The notes beneath the pieces were generated by a model. The model saw only the letters and a list, made by a program, of their open reading frames with translations, did not search any database and was not told the origin of the DNA. From an uncultured Dorea sp. (GTDB taxonomy: Bacteria; Bacillota; Clostridia; Lachnospirales; Lachnospiraceae), in NCBI GenBank assembly GCA_947063855.1, contig CAMSTW010000008.1:1-64000 (forward strand): a DNA stretch of 64,000 nt. The letters run 5' to 3'. Both the position numbers and the translations under genes were made by a program. Shown piece after piece: positions 44,709 through 54,367 of this stretch (position 1 is its first letter; every line of letters starts with the position of its first letter).

Positions 44709-46286
44709 ATGGAGACAAAGGAAAGTAAGAAGACCAAGATAATTCTGGCTGTCCTGTCCGGACTGCTGGTACTGGTGCTGGCAGTAATCGGGTTCGTGCT
44801 CGTCAGCGGAAAGATGAAGGAAAACAATTATACCGCAGCTATTAAAGAGGCTCAGAAATACCTGGCAGACCACAATTATGAACAGGCGGTTATCCAGTAT
44901 GAAAATGCGATTTCCATAAATCCTGAAGAAGAAGAGGGGTATCTGGCCCTGGCGGATATCTATGTGGAGCAGGAGAAGATATCGAAGGCAAGATCCATCC
45001 TGAGAAGAGGATATGAACAGACGGGTTCGGCAAGGATCCAGAGGACGCTTAACGATCTTGAAACCCGGACGCTGGCAGGAAGGGCAGGGGAAGAGAAAGC
45101 AGACAGGCAGATCGATCTTGCCACGGCGTCGCAGGATATTGCGTGGGACACTTCATTTATACAGAAGATCGTCAGCTATACGTTTGACGATTATAAGAGG
45201 GAATTTGGATCGGTCGTCAGCAGCGAGAAGAATAAGGACGGGTATCTGGAAGTGCGCCACAGTAAATTAAATGCAACCTGTTATTACAGGAATACATCTG
45301 ATAACAAAGAAATTGTTGACGAGGGTAAAAAGATTCCTTTGGCGGCGGGAATGCCGGAGAAGATCACACTGGATTCGCTGGGAATATTGTTCCGTAATTT
45401 TGACGGCGGGGCAAGCCTTAACCGGATGCAGATGCTGTTCGGAGAGAGGGTGAAGCCGGAGACGCTGGAGGGAATCCCTTATATAGAGGACAAGGAGGAG
45501 GACCTGATCGCCAGGATCGGGACGGACAGTAACGGAAATGTTACGGATTCATCTTCATGGAATGAACTGATCCTACCGCTGGCGAATCAGAAGAAAGCAG
45601 CAGGAGGAACGGTAGAAGGCGTCGTGTTAGATGCAGTTACCGGAAAAGGAGTCGCCAATGCGTCATTGACATTCAGGCCAAAGAAGGCTTCGGCAGAGAC
45701 GGTGACAGAAAAGACGGATGCACGGGGAGTTTTTCGTGCAAAGCTTACGCCGGCGGATTATGAGATAGAGGTAAAAGCCCAGGGATATATTGCCGAAGTA
45801 TTTACGCTTACGGTTGAAAAGGGTAAGACCTGCAGCGGGGAGCAGTTTGTAATCTCGCCGGAGCTGTCCGGGGAGGCGAGGATCGTGCTGGAATGGGGAG
45901 CGGAGCCTCTGGATCTGGATTCGCACCTGACAGGATCGGCGTCAGGAGGAAGTAATATACACGTGTATTATGCAAGCCAGCAGGCTTCTTTTGGAGGAAC
46001 GAAGATAGCGGAACTGGATCTTGATGACACAGACGGTTATGGGCCGGAGACGACAACTATTTATGATCTTCAGGGAACGTATACATTTACCGTTGTAGAT
46101 TTTCAGTCAACCGGTACGATGGCGTCAAATGGCGCAACGGTCAAGGTCTATCTGCCGGGGCAGAGTCCGGTGGTCATTTCGCTGGATTCTGGCCGGGGCG
46201 TGGACAATGTCTGGGATGTGTGCAGGATTTCCGGAGGTAAAGTAGAAGTTCTTAATACGGCTGGATCTGGCAGGGATCTTAGATAA
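44709..46286 (+). CDS. membrane-anchored TPR protein with carboxypeptidase-regulatory-like and YfaP-like domains
   Basis: 525 residues. One N-terminal membrane helix (about 9-34, IILAVLSGLLVLVLAVIGFVL), TPR repeats outside the membrane (YEQAVIQYENAISINPEEEE, GYLALADIYVEQEKISKAR), an unassigned middle region, a carboxypeptidase-regulatory-like beta domain (about 299-375; VEGVVLDAVTGKGVANASL) and a C-terminal beta domain with LEWGAEPLDLDSHL, similar to DUF2135/YfaP. All but the first few residues should be extracytoplasmic. A structural or assembly component of the locus is likely. Confidence 0.85.
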   Translation: METKESKKTKIILAVLSGLLVLVLAVIGFVLVSGKMKENNYTAAIKEAQKYLADHNYEQAVIQYENAISINPEEEEGYLALADIYVEQEKISKARSILRRGYEQTGSARIQRTLNDLETRTLAGRAGEEKADRQIDLATASQDIAWDTSFIQKIVSYTFDDYKREFGSVVSSEKNKDGYLEVRHSKLNATCYYRNTSDNKEIVDEGKKIPLAAGMPEKITLDSLGILFRNFDGGASLNRMQMLFGERVKPETLEGIPYIEDKEEDLIARIGTDSNGNVTDSSSWNELILPLANQKKAAGGTVEGVVLDAVTGKGVANASLTFRPKKASAETVTEKTDARGVFRAKLTPADYEIEVKAQGYIAEVFTLTVEKGKTCSGEQFVISPELSGEARIVLEWGAEPLDLDSHLTGSASGGSNIHVYYASQQASFGGTKIAELDLDDTDGYGPETTTIYDLQGTYTFTVVDFQSTGTMASNGATVKVYLPGQSPVVISLDSGRGVDNVWDVCRISGGKVEVLNTAGSGRDLR

Positions 46287-46346
46287 GAGAACAAACAGTA
46301 TTTATCAGGCATATAGCAAAAATAGAGAAATGGACAGTGAAGGATT

Positions 46347-46859
46347 ATGTTAATTGGAATCATAATGGTTATCTGTATTGCGGCGGCAGCAGCGGCGGCA
46401 GGTTACATCATTCATGCCAATAGGAAAGCAGAAACACAGAAATATTATGATGCGGCATATAAGGTGATCAAGGAGGGCTGCCTGAATAATGCGATCCGTA
46501 ATAAAAATGAAAAGATACAAAACGGACAGAAGATGATGATCTATCTGAAATGGAAGGACAGTGAGAGACAGGGATATGTGTTTGATCCAAAACATCCGAT
46601 CCGGATTGGCCGCATCCCGGATGATAATGACATCTGTATCCGGGAGGAGACCGTATCATCCCACCATTGTGTCCTGTATCTTTATAAGGGACAGGTATAT
46701 CTGCGGGATCTGAATTCGCGAAACGGTACCTGGCTCAGGCAGGGAATCCGCAAGCGCAGGATAGAGGGAGCAGAGCCTGTGTTTTCCGGGGATGTGGTAA
46801 TTGTCGGGAAACTGGCGGTGAGGCTTACGATATTTTCGTTTGATATGGCGTATGTATAA
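46347..46859 (+). CDS. membrane-anchored FHA-domain protein
   Basis: 170 residues: an N-terminal membrane helix (LIGIIMVICIAAAAAAAGYI), a charged linker, and an FHA domain (about 80-165) with the conserved phospho-Thr pocket residues in IRIGRIPDDNDI, VSSHHCVLY and DLNSRNGTWL. It is followed 15 bases later by the EssC-type gene, which also carries FHA domains. Probably recruits a phosphorylated partner to the membrane complex. Confidence 0.9.
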   Translation: MLIGIIMVICIAAAAAAAGYIIHANRKAETQKYYDAAYKVIKEGCLNNAIRNKNEKIQNGQKMMIYLKWKDSERQGYVFDPKHPIRIGRIPDDNDICIREETVSSHHCVLYLYKGQVYLRDLNSRNGTWLRQGIRKRRIEGAEPVFSGDVVIVGKLAVRLTIFSFDMAYV

Positions 46860-46874
46860 GGAGGTGTCGGAAAT

Positions 46875-49800
46875 ATGATACTTATGGTTTATAATTCTCA
46901 GATCTGCAGGGAATTTCTGCTGCCCAACCTTCATGACGCCGATCACACAATCCGCCTGCGCCGGGATATCTGCCGGCTTAGGCGGGATATGGAACTGAAG
47001 CTTGAGAATTCATCCGGCGGATGGGAGCTGGTTGGCGGTAAAGAATACCAGATTAAAGCGAAGCAGGAATATAAGACGCGGCATCTTCTTAGCGGCGGGG
47101 ACATTGTGGATGTCAGGACACCGGAAGGAGACCGGATCCAGATCATAGTGGTGGACTGTGTTCCGGATTTTATGGTGATGGAGAAATATGACATCAGCGG
47201 GATGAAGGAGGTGTCGGTAGGAAAGAGCGACGGCAGTCTGATCCAGTATCAGTTCATGGAACTGGTATCGGCGTCACATGCGGCTCTTAAGAAGGCAGAC
47301 GATGGCTGGTATCTGACGGATACCAGCAGCAACGGGGTATTCTGCGGCAATCTGAGAGTAAACGGGAAGAAAAAGCTTGCTTTCGGGGAGCATATTGATA
47401 TCTTCGGGCTGCATCTTCTGTTTCTGGGAGATGTCCTTGCGGCAGGCGCTTATTACGGCGAGCTTCATATAAGGGAAGATATTCTGAAGCCGTTAGAAAT
47501 TCCTGAGATTACCCTTAAAGATAATGAAAACAGGAAAAATCCAGAGCAGACATACTTTCACCGGTCCCCGAGAAATCTGCCGGTAATCTACAGGGAGCAG
47601 GCGGAGATTGAGGCGCCGCCCAATCCGAAGATGACAAAGGAGAAGCCGCTCTATATGACGATCGGTCCGGCGTTTACCATGGCGATACCGATGATGCTGG
47701 GATGCGGGTTTGCAATATTCGGATCCAGGCTCTCAGGCGGGACCTCCGGCGCCTTCATGTATACCGGACTGATCACGGCGGTGGCGTCGGCGCTGATCGG
47801 CGTGGTATGGGCCGTATTGAACCTGAATTACAGCAAGAAGGAGAATACGAGAGAAGAAACTCTGAGATTCAACGCCTACAGTAATTATCTGATCCAGATC
47901 GCGGATTCTCTGCGGGGGAAATATCAGCATAATGTGGCGGCGATGCTCAAGATGTACCCGTCTTCGGGCCAGTGCCTGAATTACAACGAGTACAGCAGTG
48001 AACTCTGGAACCGGAATTACACCCATGCGGATTTTCTCTGGCAGAGGATTGGACTGGGAGACCAGCCGTTCCAGATTGATATACAGATACCAAAGGAGAA
48101 GTTTACGCTGATCAATGATACACTGCTGGATAAGCCGAAGATGATCAGGGAAGAATTCGAGACGCTCCACCAGGTGCCGGTGGGGATTTCACTTAAGGAC
48201 AAGGCGCTGATCGGTCTTGTGGGAGGCACGGGGAAAAGAGGGGCGGTTGCCCTGATGCATACGCTTGTTGCCGGGATTACGGCAGGCTATTGTTATACGG
48301 ATGTGAAGCTGGTCTTTATCTATCGGGAGGAGGATCCGAAACGGATGGAAGACTGGGAGTGTATGAGATGGTTTCCGCATGTATGGTCCGAAGATAAGAG
48401 CATCCGTTATATGGCTTCGAATGAGCTGGAAACCAATGATATATTCTTCGAGTTATCCAACATCATCCGCGCCCGGAGCCAGGAGGAGAAAAGAAGTTTT
48501 GTAAAACCGCATTATGTTCTGTTTATCTCGGACCCGGCCATTCTGGAGGGAAAGATCCTCGCCAAATATATCTACGAGGCAAAACCGGAATATGGAATTA
48601 CGACATTCCTGATGGTGGATATTCTGGAGAAGCTGCCCAATGAATGCGAGGAGATCATAGAGGACGACCAGTATTTTCAGGGCTTCTACAGCCTGATGGA
48701 TACAGGTGATAAGAAACAGGCGTTTGTGCCGGACCGTGTGTCGGCCGAACAGCTGGCGGTATTCGGGCAGACGCTTGCCAACATTCGTGTAAACGAGATT
48801 GAAAGTACGAGTGAGATTCCATCGTCACTGGATTTCCTTGAAATGTACGGAGTACATACACTGGAAGAGCTGGGGGTACTGGGAAGATGGAGAAGAAACC
48901 GCAATTATAACAGTATGAGGGCGCTGATTGGGAAGAAGGCGGGCAATGCGGACTGCTATCTGGATATCCATGAGAAGTTCCATGGTCCTCACGGTCTGGT
49001 TGCCGGGACGACGGGTTCCGGTAAGAGCGAGACTCTGCAGACGTATATCCTGTCATTGGCTGTGAATTTCAGCCCGGAGGACGTAAGCTTCTTTATCATA
49101 GACTTTAAGGGCGGCGGCATGGCCAATCTGTTCTCCGGTCTGCCTCACTTAAGCGGGCAGATTTCTAACTTGTCCGGAAATCAGGTGCGCCGTGCGATGA
49201 TATCGATCAAGAGTGAGAATATGCGCCGGCAGAGGCTGTTTACGGAGTACGGGGTGAATAATATCAATCTGTACACGCGGCTGTATAAGAGTCATGAGGC
49301 GAAGATCCCAATCCCGCATCTGTTTATTATTATCGACGAGTTCGCGGAGCTTAAGCGGGAGGAACCGGATTTTATGAAGGAGCTGATCAGTGTGGCTCAG
49401 GTGGGACGGAGTCTTGGCGTGCATCTGATCCTGGCGACACAGAAACCGAGCGGAACTGTGGATGATAATATATGGAGCAACTCGAAATTCAGGCTGTGTC
49501 TGCGGGTTCAGGACCGTCAGGACAGTAACGACATGCTCCACAAGCCGGACGCGGCCTTTATCACCCAGGCGGGACGATGCTATATGCAGGTCGGCAATGA
49601 TGAGATCTATGAGCTGTTCCAGTCCGGATACAGCGGGGCTGTCTATGAAGAATATGTGGGAAAATCAATCCAGGCGGCGACACTTCTGACACGTACCGGC
49701 AAGGCGGAGCTGGTTGGCGGCAGACGTCATAAGAAGGACAAGGCAGGAAAAGGGGGGAAGAATGTCAGGGAAAAGACACAGTTAGACGCAGTGATCGAAT

Positions 49801-51596
49801 ATCTGGACAGGCTGGCGAAAAAGAGCGGATATCAGGAAACGATGCAGCTGTGGCTTCCCGTACTTGGATCTGAGATTTATCTGGATGAGCTGGAAGGGTG
49901 TCTGCCATATGCATATGAGGCGGGTGAATGGAAGAGGCCGAAAGGGAGATGGAGCCTTGAGGCAGAGATCGGGCTCTATGACGATCCTGAGCGCCAGGCG
50001 CAGAGAGCATTTGCGGTGAGCCTGTCTGACGGGGGACACCATGCCGTGTGCGGCTCTGTTGTCAGCGGGAAGAGTACATTTCTGCAGAGTATGGTATATT
50101 CCTTCCTTATGAAGTATTCGCCGGAATTTTTGCAGATGTATATGATCGATTTCAGCAGTCATCTGCTGGCGGCGTTTGAGGAAGCGCCCCATGTAGGAGG
50201 CGTAGTCTACGATAACCAAGAAGAGCGGCTGGCCAAATGCATGCACATGCTTGTGGTGATGATGGATGAAAGAAAGAATCTGCTTAAAGGAGGTAACTAC
50301 AGTCAGTACGTACAGGCGCAGGGAGTAAAGCTCCCGGCAATTCTGATTGTGATCGATAATGTGGGATCCCTGCGGGAGAAGACGAAGTTTATCTATGATG
50401 ATATCCTTCTGCGGCTTGCAAGGGAAGGGGTTGGCTATGGCATGTTCCTGGCTGTATCTGCGGCAGGTTTCGGTATGTCGGAGATTCCCTCCCGGCTTGG
50501 AGATAACATCCGCACGGTTATCTCCTTAGAGCAGGCTGACAAGTTCAAATACATGGAAATCTTGAGAGTTACGAATCTTGGGATCCTGCCGGAAACGGAT
50601 ATCAGGGGAAGAGGGCTTGCCAATATAGACGGAAGGATCCTGGAGTTCCAGACGGCCTTAAGTCTGCGGGCAGAGGATGATTTCGAGAGGGGACAGCGGA
50701 TTGAAGAGATGTGCAGGCAGATGAAGGAAGACTGGAACGGATCCTTGGCGGCGCCGATTCCGGAGATCCCGGAGAAGCCGACGCTTGAAATTCTGTGTGA
50801 GGATAAGAGATACCGGCAGATGGCAGGACGAAAGGATCTGCTTCCTGCAGGTTATCATATGAAAGATGCGGAAATATATGGCGTAAATCTTATACAGACA
50901 TACTGTTACTTTATCTCGGGCAGGAGCCGGAGCGGCAAAACGAATGTATTAAAAGTGCTTCTGCATGCGGCCTGGCTTAAGCAGGGAGAGCTATGTGTAA
51001 TAGAGAAGGGGACCACGGAACTAGAACGGGCGGCTTCGCGGTATGGAGCCAGATATGTGGAGAATTCAGGGCAGTTGTTTGGGTATCTGTCAGAGCTGCT
51101 TCCGGAATTTGCCGGAAGAAATAAGATAAAGCAGAAGATGCTTTCGGACGGGGCGGAAGAGACGGAGATATTTGCCCGGATGAGCCAGGAGAAGCCGGTC
51201 TTCATCTTCCTTGCGGATATCGGAGAGTTCTTAGAGATGATATATAAGCCGGATGAAGGCGTGGGCAGTATGTCGGGCTTTGTGGAAAATATCCTGGAGA
51301 AAGGGAGCCTTCATTACATATATTTTATTGGCTGCCTGAAAACGGAGGATCAGCCCGTTCTGACGGCATACAAGGCTTATCATCTTTTCACCGGTTATAA
51401 GAAAGGGATCCATGTAGGCGGGAATCTGGCGGGACAGAAGATATTCAATTTCCAGAACATTCCGTTTTCCCTGCAGTCAAAGGTTATGAAGAAGGGATCC
51501 GGGTATGTGCCGGATGATGAAGAGGAGAGCAATGGAACAGAGGTTGTGATTCCATTGGCGAAGAGGCAGCATGATAGTAATGGTAATTTCGAATGA
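46875..51596 (+). CDS. essC: EssC-type FtsK/SpoIIIE ATPase of the type VII secretion system
   Basis: 1573 residues, the motor of WXG100 export. N-terminal FHA pair: a degenerate one (1-95) and a better one (about 100-190, SASHAALKK, TSSNGVFCGN). Two membrane helices follow (about 261-283 and 295-320). Three FtsK-type ATPase modules: the first is intact with AGTTGSGKSETLQ (about 712-720) and LFIIIDEFAEL (about 815); the second has CGSVVSGKSTFLQS (about 1057-1068); the third has SGRSRSGKTNVLK (about 1346-1356). Upstream AAGGAGGTG gives a strong ribosome site. The stop overlaps the LytTR gene. Tandem FHA domains before the membrane helices are the hallmark of the Firmicutes EssC group. Confidence 0.95.
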   Translation: MILMVYNSQICREFLLPNLHDADHTIRLRRDICRLRRDMELKLENSSGGWELVGGKEYQIKAKQEYKTRHLLSGGDIVDVRTPEGDRIQIIVVDCVPDFMVMEKYDISGMKEVSVGKSDGSLIQYQFMELVSASHAALKKADDGWYLTDTSSNGVFCGNLRVNGKKKLAFGEHIDIFGLHLLFLGDVLAAGAYYGELHIREDILKPLEIPEITLKDNENRKNPEQTYFHRSPRNLPVIYREQAEIEAPPNPKMTKEKPLYMTIGPAFTMAIPMMLGCGFAIFGSRLSGGTSGAFMYTGLITAVASALIGVVWAVLNLNYSKKENTREETLRFNAYSNYLIQIADSLRGKYQHNVAAMLKMYPSSGQCLNYNEYSSELWNRNYTHADFLWQRIGLGDQPFQIDIQIPKEKFTLINDTLLDKPKMIREEFETLHQVPVGISLKDKALIGLVGGTGKRGAVALMHTLVAGITAGYCYTDVKLVFIYREEDPKRMEDWECMRWFPHVWSEDKSIRYMASNELETNDIFFELSNIIRARSQEEKRSFVKPHYVLFISDPAILEGKILAKYIYEAKPEYGITTFLMVDILEKLPNECEEIIEDDQYFQGFYSLMDTGDKKQAFVPDRVSAEQLAVFGQTLANIRVNEIESTSEIPSSLDFLEMYGVHTLEELGVLGRWRRNRNYNSMRALIGKKAGNADCYLDIHEKFHGPHGLVAGTTGSGKSETLQTYILSLAVNFSPEDVSFFIIDFKGGGMANLFSGLPHLSGQISNLSGNQVRRAMISIKSENMRRQRLFTEYGVNNINLYTRLYKSHEAKIPIPHLFIIIDEFAELKREEPDFMKELISVAQVGRSLGVHLILATQKPSGTVDDNIWSNSKFRLCLRVQDRQDSNDMLHKPDAAFITQAGRCYMQVGNDEIYELFQSGYSGAVYEEYVGKSIQAATLLTRTGKAELVGGRRHKKDKAGKGGKNVREKTQLDAVIEYLDRLAKKSGYQETMQLWLPVLGSEIYLDELEGCLPYAYEAGEWKRPKGRWSLEAEIGLYDDPERQAQRAFAVSLSDGGHHAVCGSVVSGKSTFLQSMVYSFLMKYSPEFLQMYMIDFSSHLLAAFEEAPHVGGVVYDNQEERLAKCMHMLVVMMDERKNLLKGGNYSQYVQAQGVKLPAILIVIDNVGSLREKTKFIYDDILLRLAREGVGYGMFLAVSAAGFGMSEIPSRLGDNIRTVISLEQADKFKYMEILRVTNLGILPETDIRGRGLANIDGRILEFQTALSLRAEDDFERGQRIEEMCRQMKEDWNGSLAAPIPEIPEKPTLEILCEDKRYRQMAGRKDLLPAGYHMKDAEIYGVNLIQTYCYFISGRSRSGKTNVLKVLLHAAWLKQGELCVIEKGTTELERAASRYGARYVENSGQLFGYLSELLPEFAGRNKIKQKMLSDGAEETEIFARMSQEKPVFIFLADIGEFLEMIYKPDEGVGSMSGFVENILEKGSLHYIYFIGCLKTEDQPVLTAYKAYHLFTGYKKGIHVGGNLAGQKIFNFQNIPFSLQSKVMKKGSGYVPDDEEESNGTEVVIPLAKRQHDSNGNFE

Positions 51597-52308
51597 ATCA
51601 GAGAAAGAACGACAGTATATTGTCCGGTATTCCAGGGATCTGGCGGGACGTTTTACCGGGGAAAGATGGCAGATGATCCAGTGCTCCTCGGGGAGGGAGC
51701 TCAGGGAAGTCGTGAAAGAGAAGATTCCGGCGAATCTGGCCTGTGTAGATATCACGATGGAGGGAGCGCTGGATATGGTAAAGGAACTTAGAGGCGCGGC
51801 GCCAAAGGCTTACATTATCCTGATCGCCAGTCCGAAGATCTCGCCGCTTCGCTATCTGCGGCCGACCGTCGGGGCAGAGTCCCTGATGCTGAAACCGCTG
51901 AACGAGACTCAGATCCGTGAGGTGCTGACAGAAGCAATCAGAACTTATGCGGACAGATTCTACAAGCCGGATGAAAGCCGGATGTTCGTGGTTGAGAGCG
52001 GCGGAGAAAGAAGCCTGATCGAGTATGGACGGATCTGCTATTTTGAGGCCAGGGATAAAAGGGTTTATCTGAATACGGGGGCAGAGGAATATGGCTTCTA
52101 TGGCACGCTTGATCAGCTTGAAGAAAGGCTTGAGGATATGTTCCTGCGCTGTCATAGAAGCTTTCTGGTAAATAAGGAGAAGATAGAGAGCGTCTTCCTG
52201 TCGCAGAACAGGATTGTATTAAAGGAAAGGCTGGAAGTCCCGCTGTCCAGGTCCTATAAGCCTGCGGTGAAGGAATATCTGAGGAAGGGGGAGGGCAATG
52301 CCGGTTAA
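51571..52308 (+). CDS. LytTR-family response regulator
   Basis: 245 residues, overlapping essC by 26 bases. An N-terminal receiver-like domain (1-118) with CVDITMEGALD at the phospho-acceptor strand and the conserved Lys in SLMLKPLN; the residues at the acidic pocket (SNESEKER) are atypical, so phosphorylation is uncertain. The C-terminal LytTR DNA-binding domain has IEYGRICYFEARDKRVYL and MFLRCHRSFLVNKEKIESV. No histidine kinase is nearby. It probably regulates the island. Confidence 0.9.
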   Translation: MIVMVISNESEKERQYIVRYSRDLAGRFTGERWQMIQCSSGRELREVVKEKIPANLACVDITMEGALDMVKELRGAAPKAYIILIASPKISPLRYLRPTVGAESLMLKPLNETQIREVLTEAIRTYADRFYKPDESRMFVVESGGERSLIEYGRICYFEARDKRVYLNTGAEEYGFYGTLDQLEERLEDMFLRCHRSFLVNKEKIESVFLSQNRIVLKERLEVPLSRSYKPAVKEYLRKGEGNAG

Positions 52309-52753
52309 TGTGATTGAGAAGGGAGTATATCTTACATTTGACGAGATCAGGATCCTGCTCTACGGCATGGGCGTTTCAGAGATAGAAGGAATCTACATGC
52401 CGGTAAAGGTGTTTAGCAAGGAGGATGTGGCTGCGGCGATGCATCATATGGCGGAAAGAGGATTTATCGAGGCTGCAGAGGATAAGTTCCTGATCCGGGC
52501 AGATATAAGGCGTATGCTTGAGATTGTGGCGAACCCGGAGCAGACAGGGATATGGAGACCAAAGGGGAAGGAAGGACCGGCGTTTTTCCTTTATATGAAG
52601 GGGGAGCAGGCTGTGGTCAGCGGGGAAACACCAGGAATGAAAGAGACAATGAAGATTACTTTATTTGACAAAGAAGCGTTTGCGCGATGGAGGGTGGAAT
52701 TAACGGATGATCATCATAGAGGTGGAAGTACCGGTTATGGGGACGAAATATGA
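52298..52753 (+). CDS. type VII locus protein of unknown function
   Basis: 151 residues, soluble, no recognised motif. Start 52298 follows GGGGGAGGG and overlaps the LytTR gene by 11 bases; its 3' end overlaps the EsaB-like gene by 47 bases. It opens with PVNVIEKGVYLTFDEIRILL and has a mixed alpha/beta, winged-helix-like feel (VFSKEDVAAAMHHMAERGFI). It sits where chaperones for WXG substrates (EspG-like) occur in other systems, but there is no sequence proof of that. Confidence 0.75.
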   Translation: MPVNVIEKGVYLTFDEIRILLYGMGVSEIEGIYMPVKVFSKEDVAAAMHHMAERGFIEAAEDKFLIRADIRRMLEIVANPEQTGIWRPKGKEGPAFFLYMKGEQAVVSGETPGMKETMKITLFDKEAFARWRVELTDDHHRGGSTGYGDEI

Positions 52754-52952
52754 TTTCCAGATTGATGAGAATGTGCCGGTCTGTGAGGTAAAAGAGGAGG
52801 TCGCAGAGCTGATCTGTCAGAAGGAGCAGTGTACGCTCAGGGGAGATCTTCACAGAATGCTGGTCTTTACTCAGGATGGGCGCGAATTGCGGCAGGAGCT
52901 TACGGCCCATGAAAACCGTCTCAGGACAGGGGCGCGGATCATGCTGGTGTGA
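52707..52952 (+). CDS. esaB: EsaB/YukD-like ubiquitin-fold protein
   Basis: 81 residues with the small beta-grasp pattern of YukD: IIIEVEVPVMGTKYDFQIDE, a helix VCEVKEEVAELI, and a final ARIMLV strand. EsaB is a cytosolic core or regulatory factor of Firmicutes type VII secretion. The ATG at 52707 lies inside the previous gene; a later ATG at 52737 would lose the first strand, so 52707 is preferred. Its place between essC and the WXG100 genes supports the call. Confidence 0.85.
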   Translation: MIIIEVEVPVMGTKYDFQIDENVPVCEVKEEVAELICQKEQCTLRGDLHRMLVFTQDGRELRQELTAHENRLRTGARIMLV

Positions 52953-53078
52953 AAACAGGTCGATTATCCGGGAAATATGCCGTTCGTCGGGAAAAGTACA
53001 TTTAGAAGCGGGATTTGTTATGATAGGTTTACAAGATAAACATGACACAAAAGCAAAGATAAAAGGAGGAGAAGAAAG

Positions 53079-53381
53079 ATGTCAGAGTTTGTTGTATCGG
53101 TAAATGATCTGAAAACGAAGGTGGATACCCTCAGACAGCTGAATGCACAGTTTAAGGGCAAGGTGGGTGAGATGGAGTCCACAGAGGCAAGTCTCAACGG
53201 TATGTGGGAAGGCGAGGCGAAGGAGGCTTTCCACAATGCATTTACAAGCGATAAGACGCAGATGAATAATTTCTACAATGCGGTAGAGGTATATGCACAG
53301 AGACTGGAGTCCATAGCGGCGAGATATGCGCAGGCGGAGGCGGCAAATGTGGGAATTGCTTCGGAGAGGACTTATAAATAG
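53079..53381 (+). CDS. WXG100-family protein (EsxA-like)
   Basis: 100 residues, two helices around a W-x-G turn (MWEGEA, Trp43) and a C-terminal secretion signal YxxxE (YAQAE). It is probably exported as a dimer by the EssC-type motor. AAAGGAGGAG precedes the ATG after a 126-base gap with a TATGAT box (about 53019), so the WXG genes may have an extra promoter and higher expression. Confidence 0.93.
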   Translation: MSEFVVSVNDLKTKVDTLRQLNAQFKGKVGEMESTEASLNGMWEGEAKEAFHNAFTSDKTQMNNFYNAVEVYAQRLESIAARYAQAEAANVGIASERTYK

Positions 53382-53467
53382 GCGGCGGCATTAAAATGCG
53401 CGAGGGGCAGAAGCGGTTAGGAACTGTCCGGAAATAAAAATACAGTATGCAGGAAGGGAGATCTATC

Positions 53468-53782
53468 ATGGAAGGAATCATTAAGGTATCACCGCAGGTA
53501 TTAACCAGCACAGCATCGGAGTTTGGCAATCAGGGGAATCAGATCAACACTCTCACAGGAGAGATGATGAATCTTATTACAGGAATGGCCTCTACTTGGG
53601 AAGGCGAGGCGGCCACAGCGTATATTACGAAATTCAGAGGCTTAGAGGACGATATCCAGAGGATGGTCAGGATGGCGCAGGAGCATAGTCAGGATCTGCA
53701 GGAGATGGCACGGATCTATTCGGAGGCGGACATGGCCAATGCCGAAGAGGCAAACAGTCTCTCGGCGGATGTAATTGTATAG
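53468..53782 (+). CDS. WXG100-family protein
   Basis: 104 residues from ATG 53468 (GGAAGGGAG eight bases upstream). W-x-G turn TWEGEA (Trp44) and a C-terminal YSEAD matching the YxxxD/E export signal. The last residues, SADVIV, resemble the PSDVIL end of the protein at 54368, suggesting these two are paralogues or partners. Confidence 0.92.
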   Translation: MEGIIKVSPQVLTSTASEFGNQGNQINTLTGEMMNLITGMASTWEGEAATAYITKFRGLEDDIQRMVRMAQEHSQDLQEMARIYSEADMANAEEANSLSADVIV

Positions 53783-53883
53783 GGGATCGTATATTGGCAG
53801 TTCACAGGTACGGCGTTGCGGGATTCGCTGCTGATCAGGCAATGCTGTACCGAGATCAGGCTTGATTAGTGAGGGATCAGATT

Positions 53884-54186
53884 ATGGCAGATTATATTGA
53901 GATAGATACGACGGCTCTTAACAGAGACAGGCAGACGATACAATCTGAATTAGAGAGAGTAAGGACCAAGATCAACCAGCTCAGGGAGAAGATGGTTAAT
54001 CTCGGGACTATGTGGGAGGGACCGGCGCATAATGCGTTTATGTCGCAGTTTCATACAGATTATGAATTTGTCCAGGAATTTGCAGGTGAGATCAAAGCTT
54101 ATCTGGAGACGATGGAATATGCCGAAAGAGAATATGAGCGGTGTGAGGATGCGGTACGTCAGGCGGTCGATTCCATACGGGTGTAG
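53884..54186 (+). CDS. WXG100-family protein
   Basis: 100 residues from ATG 53884 (a GTG at 53869 is open but less likely). W-x-G turn MWEGPA (Trp44), C-terminal YAERE fitting YxxxE. The helices are more charged than in the neighbours. A degenerate copy of its 3' end follows at about 54224-54254. Confidence 0.92.
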   Translation: MADYIEIDTTALNRDRQTIQSELERVRTKINQLREKMVNLGTMWEGPAHNAFMSQFHTDYEFVQEFAGEIKAYLETMEYAEREYERCEDAVRQAVDSIRV

Positions 54187-54254
54187 CGGACGGTATTTTG
54201 TCGTGTAACTCTGCTGGCCGGGAGCGGCCGATTCAATATGGGTGCAGCGGACAG
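54163..54254 (+). repeat. imperfect duplication of the 3' end of the preceding gene
   Basis: GCGGTCGATTCCATACGGGT (from 54163) recurs as GCGGCCGATTCAATATGGGT (from 54225), each followed by GTAGCGGAC or GCAGCGGAC. The second copy lies in the noncoding gap and no longer ends in a stop at the same place, so it looks like a relic of tandem duplication of a WXG gene. Confidence 0.65.
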
Positions 54255-54367
54255 GGATAACAGGCGATCTCATTCGTGACTCCAATTTTTGACCGGATAA
54301 AGCGGCAGAAAAGAGCGGGGGAAGAAAGGACAGGGGCAGATAAGATTAAGGAGGAACAGGGGACAGT

